DNA of 64,000 nt from Cynocephalus volans (GCF_027409185.1 NC_084468.1:104408001-104472000); one strand, 5' to 3'; shown: positions 10,245 to 22,334, counted from the stretch's first letter. The notes: generated from the sequence alone by a model not told the origin. Numbers and translations are program-made.

Positions 10245-11296
10245 CTTTTTTTTCTTCAATTTTATTTGTATTTATTTTGTGGGGTACAGTGTGTTCTTTC
10301 AATAACTGCACACAATGACTCACTTAGGGTAGATAGAACAGTTTTGTACCCTTTAGTTCATCTCTTCTCCTCCCCCAACCCATCTCCCCTCCCAGCCTCT
10401 GGATACAATTATTCTACTCTCTACTTCTATGAGAACCACTATATTTTTAAGATTTGACATGTGAGTGAGATCATGTGGTATTTGTCTTTCTGTACCTGAC
10501 TTAATTCACTTAGTGTGAGATGGTTTCCAGTTTCATCCATGTTTCTGCAAATGATAGGATATCATTTCTTTTTATAGCTGAATAGTATTTCACTGTCTAT
10601 ACATACCACAGTTTTTTTTATCCATTCATCTTTTGATGGGCATTTAGGTTGTTCCGTCTCTTGGCTATTGTGAATAGCATCGTAATGGACATGGAAGTGC
10701 AGGTGTCTTTTTGATATATTGATTGTATTTCCTATGGATATATACCCAGTAATGGGATTGCTGGTCATAAGGTAGTTCTATTTTTGGTTCTCTGAGGAAC
10801 CTTCATACTGTTTTCCACAATGGCTCTACCAATTTACATTCCCACCAACAATGAGGAAGGATTCCCTTTTCTTTGCATCCTTGCTAGCATTTATTATTTT
10901 CTGTCTTGTTGGTAATAGCCAGTCTAACTGGTGTGAGATATCTCAATGTGGTTTTAACTTGCATTTTCCTGATTAGTAATTTTGAGCATTTTTTTGTGTA
11001 CTTGTTGGCCATTTGTATGTTTTCTTTTGAGAAGTGTCTCTTCAAGTATTTTGCCCACTTTTTAATTGGGTCATTTGGTTTTTTTGTTTGTTTTGCTATT
11101 GAGTTGTTTAAGTTCCTTATATATTCTGGATATTAGCCCCTTGTCTGATTTATAGTTCGTGAACACTTTCTCCCATTCTGTAGGTTGTGTAGTCACTTTG
11201 TTGATAGTGTCCCTTGATGTACAGAAGCTTTTTAGTTTGATGCAGTCCCATTTGTGTATTTTTGCTTTAGTTTACTGTGCCTTTGTGGTCTTGTTT
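10245..11296 (-). mobile_element. Antisense L1, 3' UTR and ORF2 C-terminus
   Basis: 5'-truncated L1 in reverse. The poly(A) tail appears as the T run at 10,247-10,254, followed by 3' UTR (to about 10,450). The ORF2 C-terminus then reads on the minus strand: 'MEYYSAIK', 'KCPSKDEWIKK', 'YWWDC'-like and '[10 protein letters not shown]'-like blocks (10,470-11,290). Many substitutions are present. It ends at the SINE insertion at 11,297-11,311. Confidence 0.85.
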
Positions 11297-11311
11297 AAAA
11301 AAGCACTGCTG

Positions 11312-11453
11312 GGCCGAGCCCGTGGCGCACTTGGTAGAGTGCTGCGCTGGCAGCGCGGCGACTCTCCCGCCGCGGGTTCGGATCCTATATAGGACTGACC
11401 GGTGCACTCACTGGCTGAGTGCCGGTCACGAAAAAACGACAAAAAAAAAAAAT
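11312..11453 (+). mobile_element. tRNA-derived SINE, dimer with shortened right arm
   Basis: Reads GGCCGAGCCCGTGGCGCACT, then GCTGCGCTGGCAGCGCGGCG, CGCGGGTTCGGATCC (B box), TATATAGGACTGACCGGTGC, and a short right arm GAGTGCCGGTCACGAAAAAA. The 15-bp target duplication aaaaaagcactgctg is perfect (11,297-11,311 and 11,454-11,468). The right arm lacks the middle of the second tRNA-like unit present in the copies at 3,700 and 7,731. Confidence 0.95.
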
Positions 11454-11468
11454 AAAAAAGCACTGCTG

Positions 11469-12600
11469 AAGGTGGCCCCTGCTGATGGCCAACAGGAGCA
11501 TGGGACCTCAGGAGCAGAGGGCAGCCCCTGTTGACAGATGGCAGGAAAGTGGAGTGCTATTGCATGGGTGGCCCATCACTGCCATAGACACCACTGCAGG
11601 GTGGGGGGCAGCCACCACAGCCAAGGCCACAGCCACCACTGCTGCCAGAGTGGCCTGCCACCACTGCTACCACAAGAGTGGCCCACCACCACAGTAGGAA
11701 TCACTGCAGCTACAGCAGCCACCACTGCCATGTAGGCGGTCCACTGACCACTCAAGTGCATTGACAGAAGGTGGGTCACCAGTGGAGCCTTGGGAAAGAG
11801 GTGAATGAGCACAATTCTATGATCCAGTGGCCCAACACACAAGGGGAATTATGCTGCCCCCTGCAGTAGCACACCAGGGGTGGAAGGTACGTGTTCAGCC
11901 CACACAACTGTCTTGATCTGGGGAGAGACACATGCAGAACCCCTGGTGAGTGCAGAAACCTAATATACCCAAATAGAGTATGGAAGAAAATTCCCATTCA
12001 CCACCACCATCCCATCCCCCAACTGGGGGAAGCAAGGACCAAGGAGGAGCCTCTGCCTGTAGGAAAGAGGAAAGAGAAAACCCACTCAGGGTCACCCATT
12101 TAAATTGAGGAGCTCCAGTATACCCCAGTGCACCCATCAGGGTCACGAGATGCTAGGTGGGTTGCCAACAGTCCTGCCCAGGGTCACCCACCCCAGCCAA
12201 AGAGTGACAGGGCTTGGCACTTCTCTCAAGAACTTAAGAGCTCACCCATGTACTTGACAACCCAACCCAGTGTCACTAACCTCAGCAATGAATCACTAAG
12301 TTCCCCAGTGCCTAGGCCATGGGGCACTCACATGCAACTCCCACACTGACTATGGCCAAAGTACCCACATGGAGATTACACTACTGAGTCTACCTGGAGC
12401 CAATATTAAAACACCCTACTCAGTGGTCGATATGAAACATCTGCAGAAGGAAGTCTCTCCTCAAAGCCCACTCCAGTAAGAGGAGTAGCAACTGCTCTAC
12501 TAGATGATCAAAAATCAACATAGAAATACTAGAAATATGAAAAATGAGGAAATATGACACCACCAAAGGAATACAATAATTCTCAAGAACCAGACCCCAT
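11469..12600 (+). mobile_element. L1 5' region (5' UTR-like), GC-rich start
   Basis: The plus-strand block 11,880-12,600 resembles L1M 5' UTR text, including GATCTGGGGAGAGACACATG, GAACCCCTGGTGAGTGCAG and AAAAATGAGGAAATATGACA. It matches the shorter block at 1,915-2,040 in another L1. The first 290 bp (11,480-11,770) are GC-rich with repeated CCACCACTGC motifs and are less certain. ORF1 is missing: the 5' part joins the ORF2 endonuclease domain at about 12,600. Several short GC-rich open frames here are not convincing genes. Confidence 0.55.
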
Positions 12601-12856
12601 AGAGCAGGATACACATACTTCTTATCAGCACATGGAACATTCTCCAGGATAGACCACATGTTAAGTCAAAAATCAAGTCTCAACAAATTTTAAAAAATTG
12701 AAATCATTTCAAGTATCTTTTCAGACACACAACAGATTAAAATGAGAAATCAATAACAAGAGAAACTCTGGAAATTATATAAATACATGGAAATTAAACA
12801 ACATGCTTCTGAACAACCTATGGGTCCAAGAAAAAATTCAACAGGAAATAAAAAAA
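12601..12856 (+). mobile_element. L1 ORF2 endonuclease-domain fragment
   Basis: The plus-strand reading contains the 'FFSSAHGxFSRIDHMLSxKSSLNKF' region (12,615-12,690) and the 'NTWKLNNMLLNNLWVQEKIQQEI' region (12,775-12,850). Frames are broken. The ORF2 is interrupted here and resumes near 13,985 with the next residues of the same domain. Confidence 0.77.
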
Positions 12857-13940
12857 TGTCTTGTCTCTCTGTTTTGCCATTTTACAATGTGATACCCTGC
12901 CATCACTGTTGCCACCATCAAGACCCTCAACATATGTGTTCCCTGGACTTTGGAATTCCAGCCTCTGAAACTAAGAGAAGTTATAGTACTTCACCAAGAA
13001 TTTTAAAGTAAGAAGAGGATTTATTGAGCTCAGTCTGGATATGAGCCCTGGTCAAATCTTGGAGGAGGGAGCCACTGAGTACATGGAGCATGATAACTCT
13101 AAACAGGTTTTATGAGGATGAATGCATTTCCAAGATACTGTCTCTTCTGGAATATTATACTCTTAGACAGATGCATCTGGCATCTGACCATGCATAAACA
13201 GGATGGCAAGTCAGGAAAAAGATAAGCTTGGAGAACCTGAGCAAGAGGAAAACCAGTGAGCGTCTGCATTTATGAAATTGAGGAGAAATAAGCAGAACAG
13301 AAGCTTGTAGTCTTAGCATCAGATGGTGGGATAAAAAAATAATGTCAGCGTTTGGAATTACATAATGGAATGTTTTGGAGGAGAAAGTGCTTCATGATTT
13401 GCTGCAGTGACATTGTCTTAATAATTCTTCCTGTTGTGAAAGGAGCATAAATGTAATTGGAATGACATGAACTTAATATAATGGCAGCATGGAATTCTGG
13501 GATTGTGGGAATGACCAAAATAGAGCCTCTAGGTCCGGGTTCTTAATCACTACTCTACTGGGTCATTGTGGGCAAGTTGGGACTTCATCTTCATTTTTTT
13601 CTGCAAAGTGACAAGACTGAGCTAGACATCTTTCAGATTTACCATGAGAGATGGGGAGGATGGAGTGGAAGAGTCACAGGACATGTTGATGCAGTGTGTG
13701 ATGGAAAGTAACCAGCAACTCCTTGGTTTGAGTGAACCTGGGCCATTTCTACCAGGCAGCAAATGACAAGAAGAAGCTTGGGAGGTTTACTTTTAAATGA
13801 TGCTCCAATAATAAAGAATAATACATAAAATTTAAAATTTAAAAAAAATGATGCTCCAAAGCTCTGAGCCACCAGGACTTCTGGAAATCACCACCAGTAC
13901 CCTAGTGCTGAATGTTACTCAGTAAGCAGAAGGAGTTTCT
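12857..13940. mobile_element. Inserted block in L1 ORF2: MaLR-like fragment plus unknown sequence
   Basis: The L1 ORF2 is split here by about 1.1 kb. The first 130 bp (12,857-12,985) resemble the 3' half of a plus-strand MaLR LTR (CATTTTACAATGTGA, GGACTTTGGAATTCCAGCCTC). The rest, 12,990-13,940, carries a TTTATTGAGC motif that could be a reversed LTR polyadenylation region. It has no recognisable coding content, and its family is unknown. Confidence 0.4.
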
Positions 13941-13944
13941 CTAT

Positions 13945-15715
13945 TGGAAAAAAAAAATCAAAACAAAATAAAAACAAATCTCAAAAGAAAAACAAAATTT
14001 TTGAAACAAATGAAAATACAGACATCATATCAAAACCTGTGGGATATTGCAAAAGCAGTGCTAAGAGGGAAGTTTAGCAACAAATGCTTACATCAAAAGA
14101 ATAAAAAGATTTCAAATAAACAACCTAACACTACACCTCAAAGAACTAGAAAAACGAGAACATTCCAATCCCAAAATTACTAGACAGAGAGAAATAATTA
14201 AGATCAGAGCTGAACTAAATGAAACAGATCCTCAAAATGGTACAAAAGATGAAAGAGACAAAAAGTTGGTGTTTTGAGAAGGTAAACAAAATAAACAAAC
14301 CATTACCTAGGTTAACAAAGAAAAGGAAGACAGACCTACATAAGAAAAATCAGAAACGAAAAAGGAGACATTACAACTAATTTCACAAAAATAAAAAGGG
14401 TCAGTAGAGACTATTATAAACAACTATACACCAACAAATTTGAAAACCTGGAAGAAATGGTTAAACTTCCACACACATACAAACTACCAGGACTGAACCA
14501 AGAAGAAATAGAAAACCTGAACAGACTAATAAGAAGCAATGAGTTTGAAGCAGTAATCAGCAGTCTCCCAACAAAGAAAAGCCCAGGACCAGATGGCTTT
14601 ACTGCTGAATTATACCAAACCTTTAAAGAGGAATGAATACCAATTCTTTTCAAACTATCCCAAGAAATTGAAACAGAGGCCATTCTCTGAAACTCATTCT
14701 ATGAGGCCAACATCACCCTAATACAAAAACCAGAGATAGAACAAAAAAGAAAACTGCAAGCCAATATCTCTGATGAACATAGATGCAAAAATCCTCAACA
14801 AAATGTTGGCAAATGGAATACAGCAAAACATCAAAAACACTATACATTATGTATAATATACAAAAACAATATACATTATGATTCATCCCTGGAATGCAAA
14901 GATGATTCAGCACACACAAGTCAATATATGTGATACAACACATCAACAAAATCAAGGACAAAAATCATATGATTATCTCAATAGATGCAGAAAAAGCATT
15001 TGACAAAATTCTATTTCCCTTCATGATAAAGACTCAGCAGATTAGGTATAGAAGGAAGTATCTCAACACAATAAAAGCTATATACTACAAACCAACTGCC
15101 AATATCATCCTGAATGTAGTGAAAAATGAAAGCTTTTCCCTTAAAAACAGGAAGAAGACAAGGATGCCCACTCTCAGCACTCCTATTTTATACAGTATTG
15201 GAAGTACTAGCCAGAGCAGTCATGCAAGAGAAAGAAATAAGATTGGAAAAGATGAAGTCCAACTGGTCCTGTTTGCAGGTGACTTGATCCTATATATAGC
15301 AAAACCTAAAGATTCTACAAAAGAGCTCTTTGAGCTGATAAACAATTTCAGTAAAGTTGCAGGATACAAAATCAACATGCAAAAATCTGTATCATTTTCA
15401 TACTCCAATAGCAAACTAACAGAGAAATGAAGAAAGCAAGTTCATTTACTATAGTCACCATAAAGATAAAATACCTAGGAATCAATTTATGCAAGGAGAT
15501 GAAGATCTCTACAACATGAACTACAAATCACTGCTGAAAGAAATTACATAGGACACAAAAACATGAAAGACATTCCATGCTCCAGGGTTAGAAGAATTAA
15601 CATTGTGAAAATGTCCATACTACCCAAAGAGATCTAAGATTCAATGAAATCTCCACCTAAATACCAATAACATTTTTCACAGAAACAGAAAAAAAAATCC
15701 TAGCATTCATATTTT
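13945..15715 (+). mobile_element. L1 ORF2 fragment (linker and RT)
   Basis: Continues the ORF2 from 12,856. Blocks in order: '[18 protein letters not shown]' (14,025-14,075), 'KSWCFEKVNKINK' (14,262-14,300), '[21 protein letters not shown]' (14,570-14,635), '[14 protein letters not shown]' (14,966-15,008), '[11 protein letters not shown]' (15,268-15,300; the usual FADD reads FAGD), '[16 protein letters not shown]' (15,340-15,388) and '[12 protein letters not shown]' (15,595-15,630). It stops abruptly at about 15,715 against an antisense L1. The longest open piece is 14,930-15,430. Confidence 0.87.
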
Positions 15716-18700
15716 CTCATCCTCAATTTTTGGGAAGATCTTGAGAAGAATCAGTATTAGTTCTTTAAATGTTTGGCAGAATTTGGTGGTAAAGCCATCT
15801 GATCCTTTGATTTTCTTTGTTGGGATACTTTTCATTACTGCTTCAATCTCATTACTAATTATTAGTCTGGGTTTTCTAGTTCTTCATGATTCAACCTTGT
15901 TAAATTGGATGTGTTTGGAAATTTACACATTTCTTCTAGGGTTTCCAATTTGTTCACAAATAGTTGTTCGTAGTAGTATTTTATGATCCTTTGTGTTTCT
16001 GTGGTATCAGTTGTAACGTCTTTTTCATTTCTGATTTTATTTTGGGGGGTCTTCTCTCTTTTTTCCTTCATTAGTCTAGCTAAAGGTTTATCGATTTTGT
16101 TTATCTTTTTGAAAAACCAGCTCTTTGTTCCATTGCTTTTGTATTTTTTAAAAAATCTCTAATTCATTTATTTCTCCTTTGATCTTTGTTATTTCTCTCC
16201 TTCTACTAGGTTTGGTTTGTTCCTGTTTTTCTAGTTCCTTGAGGTATAATGTTATGTGGTTTATTTTAAGTCTTTTCTGGTGCAGCATTTATTGCTATAA
16301 ACTTTGCTTAGAACTGATTTTGCTGTATCCTGTAGGTTCTGGTATATTGTGTTTTCATTTTCATTTGTCTCCAGGAATATTTTAATTTCTCCTTTGACTT
16401 ATTCATTGTTTAGGAGCAAGTTGTTTAATTTCCCTTTATTTGTACATATTCTAGTGTCCCTTTTGTTGTTGATTTCTAGTTTTATTCCATTGTGGTCTGA
16501 CAAGGTAGTTATGATTCCAGTTTTTAAAAAATTTGTTGAGACTTGTTTTATGACCTAACATATGATCTGTTCTAGAGAATGTTCCATGTGCTTTGAGAAG
16601 AATGTGTATTCTGTAGCTGTTGGATGAAATGGTCTATAAATGTCCATGAGGTCTAATTGGTCTAGAATGGAGATTAACTCTGATGTTTCTTGGTTAGTTT
16701 TCCATCTGGATGATTATCCTTTGCTGAAAGTGGGGTGTTAAAGTGCCCAACTAGGGCCGAGCCCGTGGCGCACTTGGTAGAGTGCTGCGCTGGGAGCGCG
16801 GCGACGCTCCCGCCGCGGGTTCGGATCCTATATAGGACTGACCGGTGAGTGCCGGTCACGAAAAAACGACAAAAAATAAAAAAATAAAATAAATAAATAA
16901 ATAAAGTGCCCAACTATTACTGTGTTAGAGTCTGTTTCTCACATTAGGTCTAATAGTAATTGCTTTATGTAACTGGGTGCTCCAGAGTTGGGTGCATATA
17001 TATTTAGAATTGTTATATCCTCTTGTTGAATTGATCCCTTTATCATTGTATAATGACCTTCCTTATCTGTTTTTTCTTTCCTTGGCTTAAAGTCTATTTT
17101 GTCTGATATAGGTACTCCTGCTCTTTTTTGGTTTTCATTTGCATGAGATATATTTTTCTATCCCTTCACTTTCAGTTAGTGTATCTTTATAGGTGAAGTG
17201 AGTTTCTTGTATGCAGCATGTTGTTGGTTCTTATTTTATAATTCATTGAGCCACTTTGTGTCTTTTAATTGGTATATTTAATCCATTTACATTTAGAGTT
17301 ATTAATGATATATGGAAACCTGTTATGTCATTTTGTTACCTTTTTTTGGTTGTTTTATTGATACTTTTTTTTCATTTTTCTGATCTTACTATCTTCCCTT
17401 GTGATTGAGTGCTTTTCTCTAGCAGTGTATGTTGATTTCTTACTACTTATTTTTAGTGTGTCTCTTAAAAGTTTTTGTGTTATGGTTACGATGAAGCTTA
17501 CAAAAAACATGTTATAGTTATAATAGGTTGTTTTAGACCAATAACAATTTGACTTCATATCCAAGAAAAAAAGAAAGAACCAAAGCCAACTCTATGCTTT
17601 GGTGTCATTCTCCCCCACTTTTTGACATTTTGTTGTTTCCTCTTACATCTTTTAATATTGCCTGTCTCTAATATGGTTGTTGTATTTGGTGTTGTCTTGT
17701 TAGGTTTGTCCTTTAGTCTTCATACTAAAGAACATAAGTGGTTTATTCCCCCCCCCCCAATGACATTGGAGTACTCTGAGGTTGTCTGTGAACTTACTTT
17801 ACTAATGAGTTAGGTGCCTTCAAATGTTTTCTTGCTGCTCCTTAGTTTCATTTTCTTTCAGATTGAAGAACTCCTTTTAGCATTTCTTATAAGACAGGTC
17901 CAATGTTGGTGGATTTCCTTAGCTTTTGTTTGTCTGGGAAAGATTTTATTTCTCCTTCATATTGCAGGTTAGTTTTACTGGATACAGAATTCATAGCTGA
18001 CACTTCTTTTTCCTTCAGCACTCTGAATATATCATCCCATTCTCTTCTGCCTTGTAGGGTATCTACTATGAAATCCAATGATAGATGTATGGGGCTCTAT
18101 TGAATGTTATGTGTTTCTTTTCTCTTGCCGCTTTCAGTATCCTTTCTTTGTCTTTGGTTTTTGATAATTTGCTTATGATGTGCCTTGGGTTGTTCCTCCT
18201 TAAATTGAATTTTATTGGCAACCTCTGAGCTTCCTATACCTGGATACCATCTTTCTTCATAGTTAGGAAAATTTCAGCAATTAATTCCTTGGATATTCTT
18301 TCTACATCTCTTCCTTTTTCTTTTCCTTTGGGTATTCCAATTACGTGATGGTTATTTTGCTTGAGGGAGTCCCATATTTGCTGTATTTCTGTTTCATTTT
18401 TACTTATTCTTTTTTTCTTTTTGCTCTTCTGATTGGGTAATTTCATATAATTTATCTTTAAGCTCACTGTTTCTTTCCTCAGTTTGATTAAGTCTGCTGT
18501 TGGAGCTTTCTAACAAGTTTTTCAGTTTGGATAGAGTATTCTTTATTTCTAGAATTTCTATTTTTCTTTTTTAAATTGATTCAATTCCTTTGTTGAGTTT
18601 CTCATTCTGCTCCTGGATTGCTTTTCAGATATCACTTAATTTTCTATCTATATTTTCTTGTAACTCCCTGAATATCTTAAGAAGGTTATTTTGAATTCTC

Positions 18701-19850
18701 TGTCAGACATTTTATACATCGACTATTCTTCTGGGTCCATTGCTGGTGCTTGGTTTGTTTCCTTTGACGGTGTCATAATTCTCTGTTCTTTCTCAATCTT
18801 TGTGTCTTCACATTGATGCCTGAGCATTTCAGGAGACTGCCACCTATTCTAGGTTTTGTAGGTATTCTTTGTCGTGATGGTGTTAGACCTTTACTTGTTA
18901 ATACCAGAGCTTTGTCTCTGATCTGTGGTGTTTTTTTGTTTTTTGAATTTTTCTTTCCCCACAGTTCTGTGTTGGATTATTATCTACTGCTGCCACTTAA
19001 ACTCTGCACTGGAACTAATTTTCCTTTGGTTAATTCCAAAATTGGCAGAACTTCCTGTGAGGACCAGCAGTTATACCGTATGATTGAGTTAAATTGCAGC
19101 TTTGATGCTGATTTTCTGGGGAAGGCTTTTTGTGTAGTTCAGATTTTAATTGTTGGCCTTTTAATCACTTCCAGGTCTTGTGAGGTCAGATTCACCTGGG
19201 TTGTGTGAAAATTCTGACCCAGGACTGAGTCTTTCCAGCAAACTGTGTCCCCTACACTTCTATCTCCCTGACCAGTCTTCACTGAGTGGGTTTGTGCTGA
19301 TCGGAAAGCAGATCACCTGCCTGTTCTGCACCCCAATATTCTCCTGGTATACCAGCCTCTGCCTGTAGTCCATACACTTCCCATGGGGTGGGCTGTGTGC
19401 TGATTCCTTGGGATGACTCACCAGCATCTGGGTTACTCCTATCTTGAATTGGCTGTGGCCCCTCATCCTATGTGAGTCCACAGGAACCTTGCCAGTGGTC
19501 TCACTGGCCTTGGGGCTGGTATGGTGCATTCCAAGGTCCTCTTCTCCCCTGCAGACTCCAACCAACTTCACACAAAGGGCACAGCTGTGGATTTTGTCAG
19601 CTCCTGCTCTGTGTGCTACAAATTCTTCTCTCCCCTCACTGGGGCTGGCCCTGAAATGGTTGAAGCAGTCCCTTCTTTCTCTCACCGTGGCTTCTCCTGC
19701 CTTCACTAACTCTGTAGGTCTCTCCTCCTCTTCCCCTGAGTTCTAGCAGTCCCAGGTTTGCAGTCGTTGCCTTTTAATAGTCGCCAATTATTGGTTGTGG
19801 GAGAGAGTGATGCAGGGAACTGTCTGTTCCACCATCTTGATGACATCTCT
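15716..19850 (-). mobile_element. Antisense L1, 5' UTR through mid ORF2
   Basis: On the minus strand from 19,850: a 5' UTR beginning near CAAGATGGTGGAACAG, parallel to the 5' UTR at 5,345-6,830; ORF1 (18,600-17,880, with 'VIGIPKGKEKGRDVERISKE', 'REWDDIFRVLKEKE' and 'EGEIKSFPDKQKLRK'); the ORF2 endonuclease (17,300-16,450); and the ORF2 linker and start of RT (16,080-15,716, 'KSPGPDGF'-like at about 15,785-15,810). The 3' half of ORF2 and the 3' UTR are missing. The SINE at 16,754 inserted in it. It is an old copy with many stops. Confidence 0.87.
16754..16902 (+). mobile_element. tRNA-derived SINE, dimer with shortened right arm and extra deletion
   Basis: Near-identical to the copy at 11,312 over the left arm (GGCCGAGCCCGTGGCGCACT, CGCGGGTTCGGATCC, TATATAGGACTGACCGGT). 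It also lacks 13 bp of the right arm (the GCACTCACTGGCT segment), joined at a short GTG/GAG repeat. The A-rich tail carries AAAT repeats. The 14-bp target duplication aaagtgcccaacta is perfect (16,740-16,753 and 16,903-16,916). Confidence 0.95.
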
Positions 19851-19944
19851 GTGAGAGATAATTTGAGAAGAGTTTTCCCATCTACTCAAGACTTACTTTG
19901 CTCCATTTTCTCTCCAAGAGGATGGCACATGTTTATGTTACTTA

Positions 19945-20155
19945 CAGTTAGTGAGTGTCAGCTATATGCTAGGCACAGTGCTAGATGTTTCATATATAAT
20001 ACCCCAATTAACAACAGTCTCAGAAAATCATTATTTTTCCTACTTGTCAAGTGAGAAAAATTGAGGATCAGAACTTGAATTTTAGTCAGTAAGTGGAAAG
20101 ACAAGAGTTGAGGCAAGTCTATGATTCTAAAACTCATTCTTTTCACCACATCATT
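19945..20155 (-). mobile_element. MIR SINE (antisense)
   Basis: Reverse MIR pattern: GTGTCAGCTATATGCTAGGC and ACAGTGCTAGATG, then TCAGTAAGTGGAAAGACAAG and a run towards TTCTTTTCACCACAT. Confidence 0.62.
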
Positions 20156-20169
20156 CCTGAACTCTAGGA

Positions 20170-20340
20170 AGGCTGAATCAGCCCATACTTCCTGAACATT
20201 GGTCGTGTTTTTATTCAGATCTGGATGATCTTGGGGACTCTTTCCAGGCTATCCATCTTTTTCAAATTTACCAGGCCTGCCCCTGCCTTACGGCCTTTGC
20301 TATAGGGTGTTTCCTCTGCTTGGAACACTCTTCCCCCAGA
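20170..20340 (+). mobile_element. L2-like remnant
   Basis: CCAGGCCTGCCCCTGCCTTA, GGCCTTTGCTATAGGGTGTT and TCCTCTGCTTGGAACACTCT follow a common L2 3'-region pattern. It is diverged and short. Confidence 0.45.
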
Positions 20341-21120
20341 TAGTCCATAAAAATCAGGACCATATGTCAGGTGGGTAATGGGGGATTTGATCATACAGGC
20401 CCTTGATCTTATAGGCTGTTTTAAGGACGTTGGCTTTTTCTCTGAATGAAATTTACTGCAGTGTTCGTGTAGAGAAGTGACATTATCTGATTTAGATTTT
20501 TAAAGGATACTTCTGGCTGCTGTGTTGAAAAAGAGACTAAATGGGTGTGATAGGAAAGGTGGAGGTTTGGAGGTTTTTTAGGGGTTATTACAGTAATCTG
20601 GGGAAAGATAATGGTGGCTCAGACTAAAGTGATAGCAGTGAAGGTGATGCGAAGTGGTTGGATTCTGGACTTAACACATATATGTAAATATTATATTTTT
20701 AACTTTTGGTGGAAAAATTCAAATACATACAAAAGTATGGAGAAGAGAATAATGAATTCCCATGTTCCTACTAGGTTTCCAGTGATCCTATCATGTGTTA
20801 TCATGTGTCAGGCACTTTTCAACAGTGGCAAGAATTGTCATTTGTGAACAATCGTGTTTCAACTGTACCTCTTGCCACTTTCTCACCAATCCTAGATTGG
20901 GGAGAAAGCAATTTAGGCAAATCCCTGATACCATATTTCATGTGTAAATATTTTAGCTTCTACTACTTCAGCTGCTTTTAACTAACTGCCCCTCTATTCT
21001 GCTGTCTACAGTATGGCTCCTGCTTGTTTACAGTTTCATATACTCAAGACTTCTACTTATTGTCTGACCTCTTTGTCTTCTTTAAATCTTTATCTTTCCT
21101 ACCAACTACTAACTGTGTAC
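20341..21120. other. Intergenic DNA with probable unnamed old repeats
   Basis: 20,400-20,670 (GTGACATTATCTGATTTAGA, GGATACTTCTGGCTGCTGTG, TTACAGTAATCTGGGG, GATAATGGTGGCTCAGACTA) looks like an ancient interspersed repeat that I have seen elsewhere but cannot name. Nothing coding was found. Confidence 0.4.
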
Positions 21121-21199
21121 AAGGGTACTTCAAAAAGTTCATGGAAAATTGGAATTAAATGATAAAATGATCTTTCTGTGAACTTTTTGAAGTACCTTC
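21121..21199. mobile_element. Short palindromic MITE (mariner-like)
   Basis: An 18-bp terminal inverted repeat, GGTACTTCAAAAAGTTCA, is perfect at 21,124-21,141 and 21,179-21,196 around a 37-bp AT-rich centre. The whole unit is about 75 bp and can fold as a hairpin. The size and the 'CTTCAAAAAGTTC' ends suggest a non-autonomous Tc1/mariner element, as I remember such families. Flanking TA dinucleotides are not clean. Confidence 0.68.
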
Positions 21200-22334
21200 A
21201 TATTTATCAAATTCAAATTACCTAAAAAGAGATTTTTTTTAGGTTCAGTTAGTTGCTATTGTTCCTTCTGCCCAGAGCTGGCCAAATTATGGTAGTTTGG
21301 CTGCTCTTGGGTCAGGCACCCTCTCTTGGCCAAGCAGGGTGGTATAATGACAAGGTCAGTTTTCCCAAAAAGGGGTTATTGAAATGGCAGCCACTTAGGC
21401 TGCTCTCCAGCAGCCTAATAAATAGTGAAATTTAATACTAGAAAGGATATAAATTGTGAAAAAAATAAGCCTGCGATGAGACTAGAAATAGATAAGTGTC
21501 TAACCACTTAATTGCCATTATTTTACAGTCTGACCTGATTCATTTGGAGTGCTATTCTTGGGTGCCAACAAGGAATTAAGGGACATTTTTTTCTCAAGAT
21601 ATTTTTGTTTATAACAGGCTGATTAATAGCATAGATCATAATGTACTGGACTAAAAGTCAAGACCTACATTTTATTCTGGTGTTCATCATGGACTCTGTA
21701 CGACATTAGACAAACTAATAAACTTTTTGTGCCATTGTCTCTCAACTTTCAAATGAGATTAATACCTGCCCTTTTCCTATTTTACTTATGTAGATAAGTA
21801 AGATTAGAGAGGTAAAAATGCATAGAACCTTTATGAAAAAAATGCATGTGAAAATCTAAATAATTACTATTTCCTATGTGAAGATTTTTACAAACCTATA
21901 AAATGAACAGTGCCTTTAAATTTTTGTTTTTGCAAATTACATATTCTCTAGTCCATTCATTTCCATTGTGTACTCAGACGTTTTTCTTTCCACATTGTAA
22001 TGTATGTGTCATACGTGTAGAACTCTTAGAAGAGTGCATGGCACGTAATAAGAACTATGTAAATGTTAATTTTTATCTATATCAGTGTGAAAAAGGATTT
22101 GTCAAAACAAAAGTCCATAGAGTTGCAAATGCTTAAAAAATTGACCTGTTTCTCTACCCCTGATATACACCCCACTAAAATACAATGGCTTGAAACACAT
22201 AAAATTGTACATCATATGAAAATGTGAAAATAAGGAAACTTTCTGGGGCCCTGGCAAATTGGTACTATACATGTTTATGCAAAAAAAAAAAAAAAAGGAA
22301 GGAGTAGTTAAATGACATTTTTGTTATCTGATAG
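21200..22334. other. Intergenic DNA, little recognised
   Basis: No coding signal. 21,630-21,790 may be a very decayed MIR (AGTCAAGACCTACATTTTAT, CAAATGAGATTAATACCTGCC). An A run lies at 22,281-22,297. Confidence 0.45.

Noticed and set aside
14930-15430. 166-codon open frame as a gene
   Set aside because: It is L1 ORF2 reverse-transcriptase text with a changed FADD motif.
18813-19208. 131-codon open frame as a gene
   Set aside because: It lies on the plus strand of an antisense L1 5' UTR; no homology or splice context.
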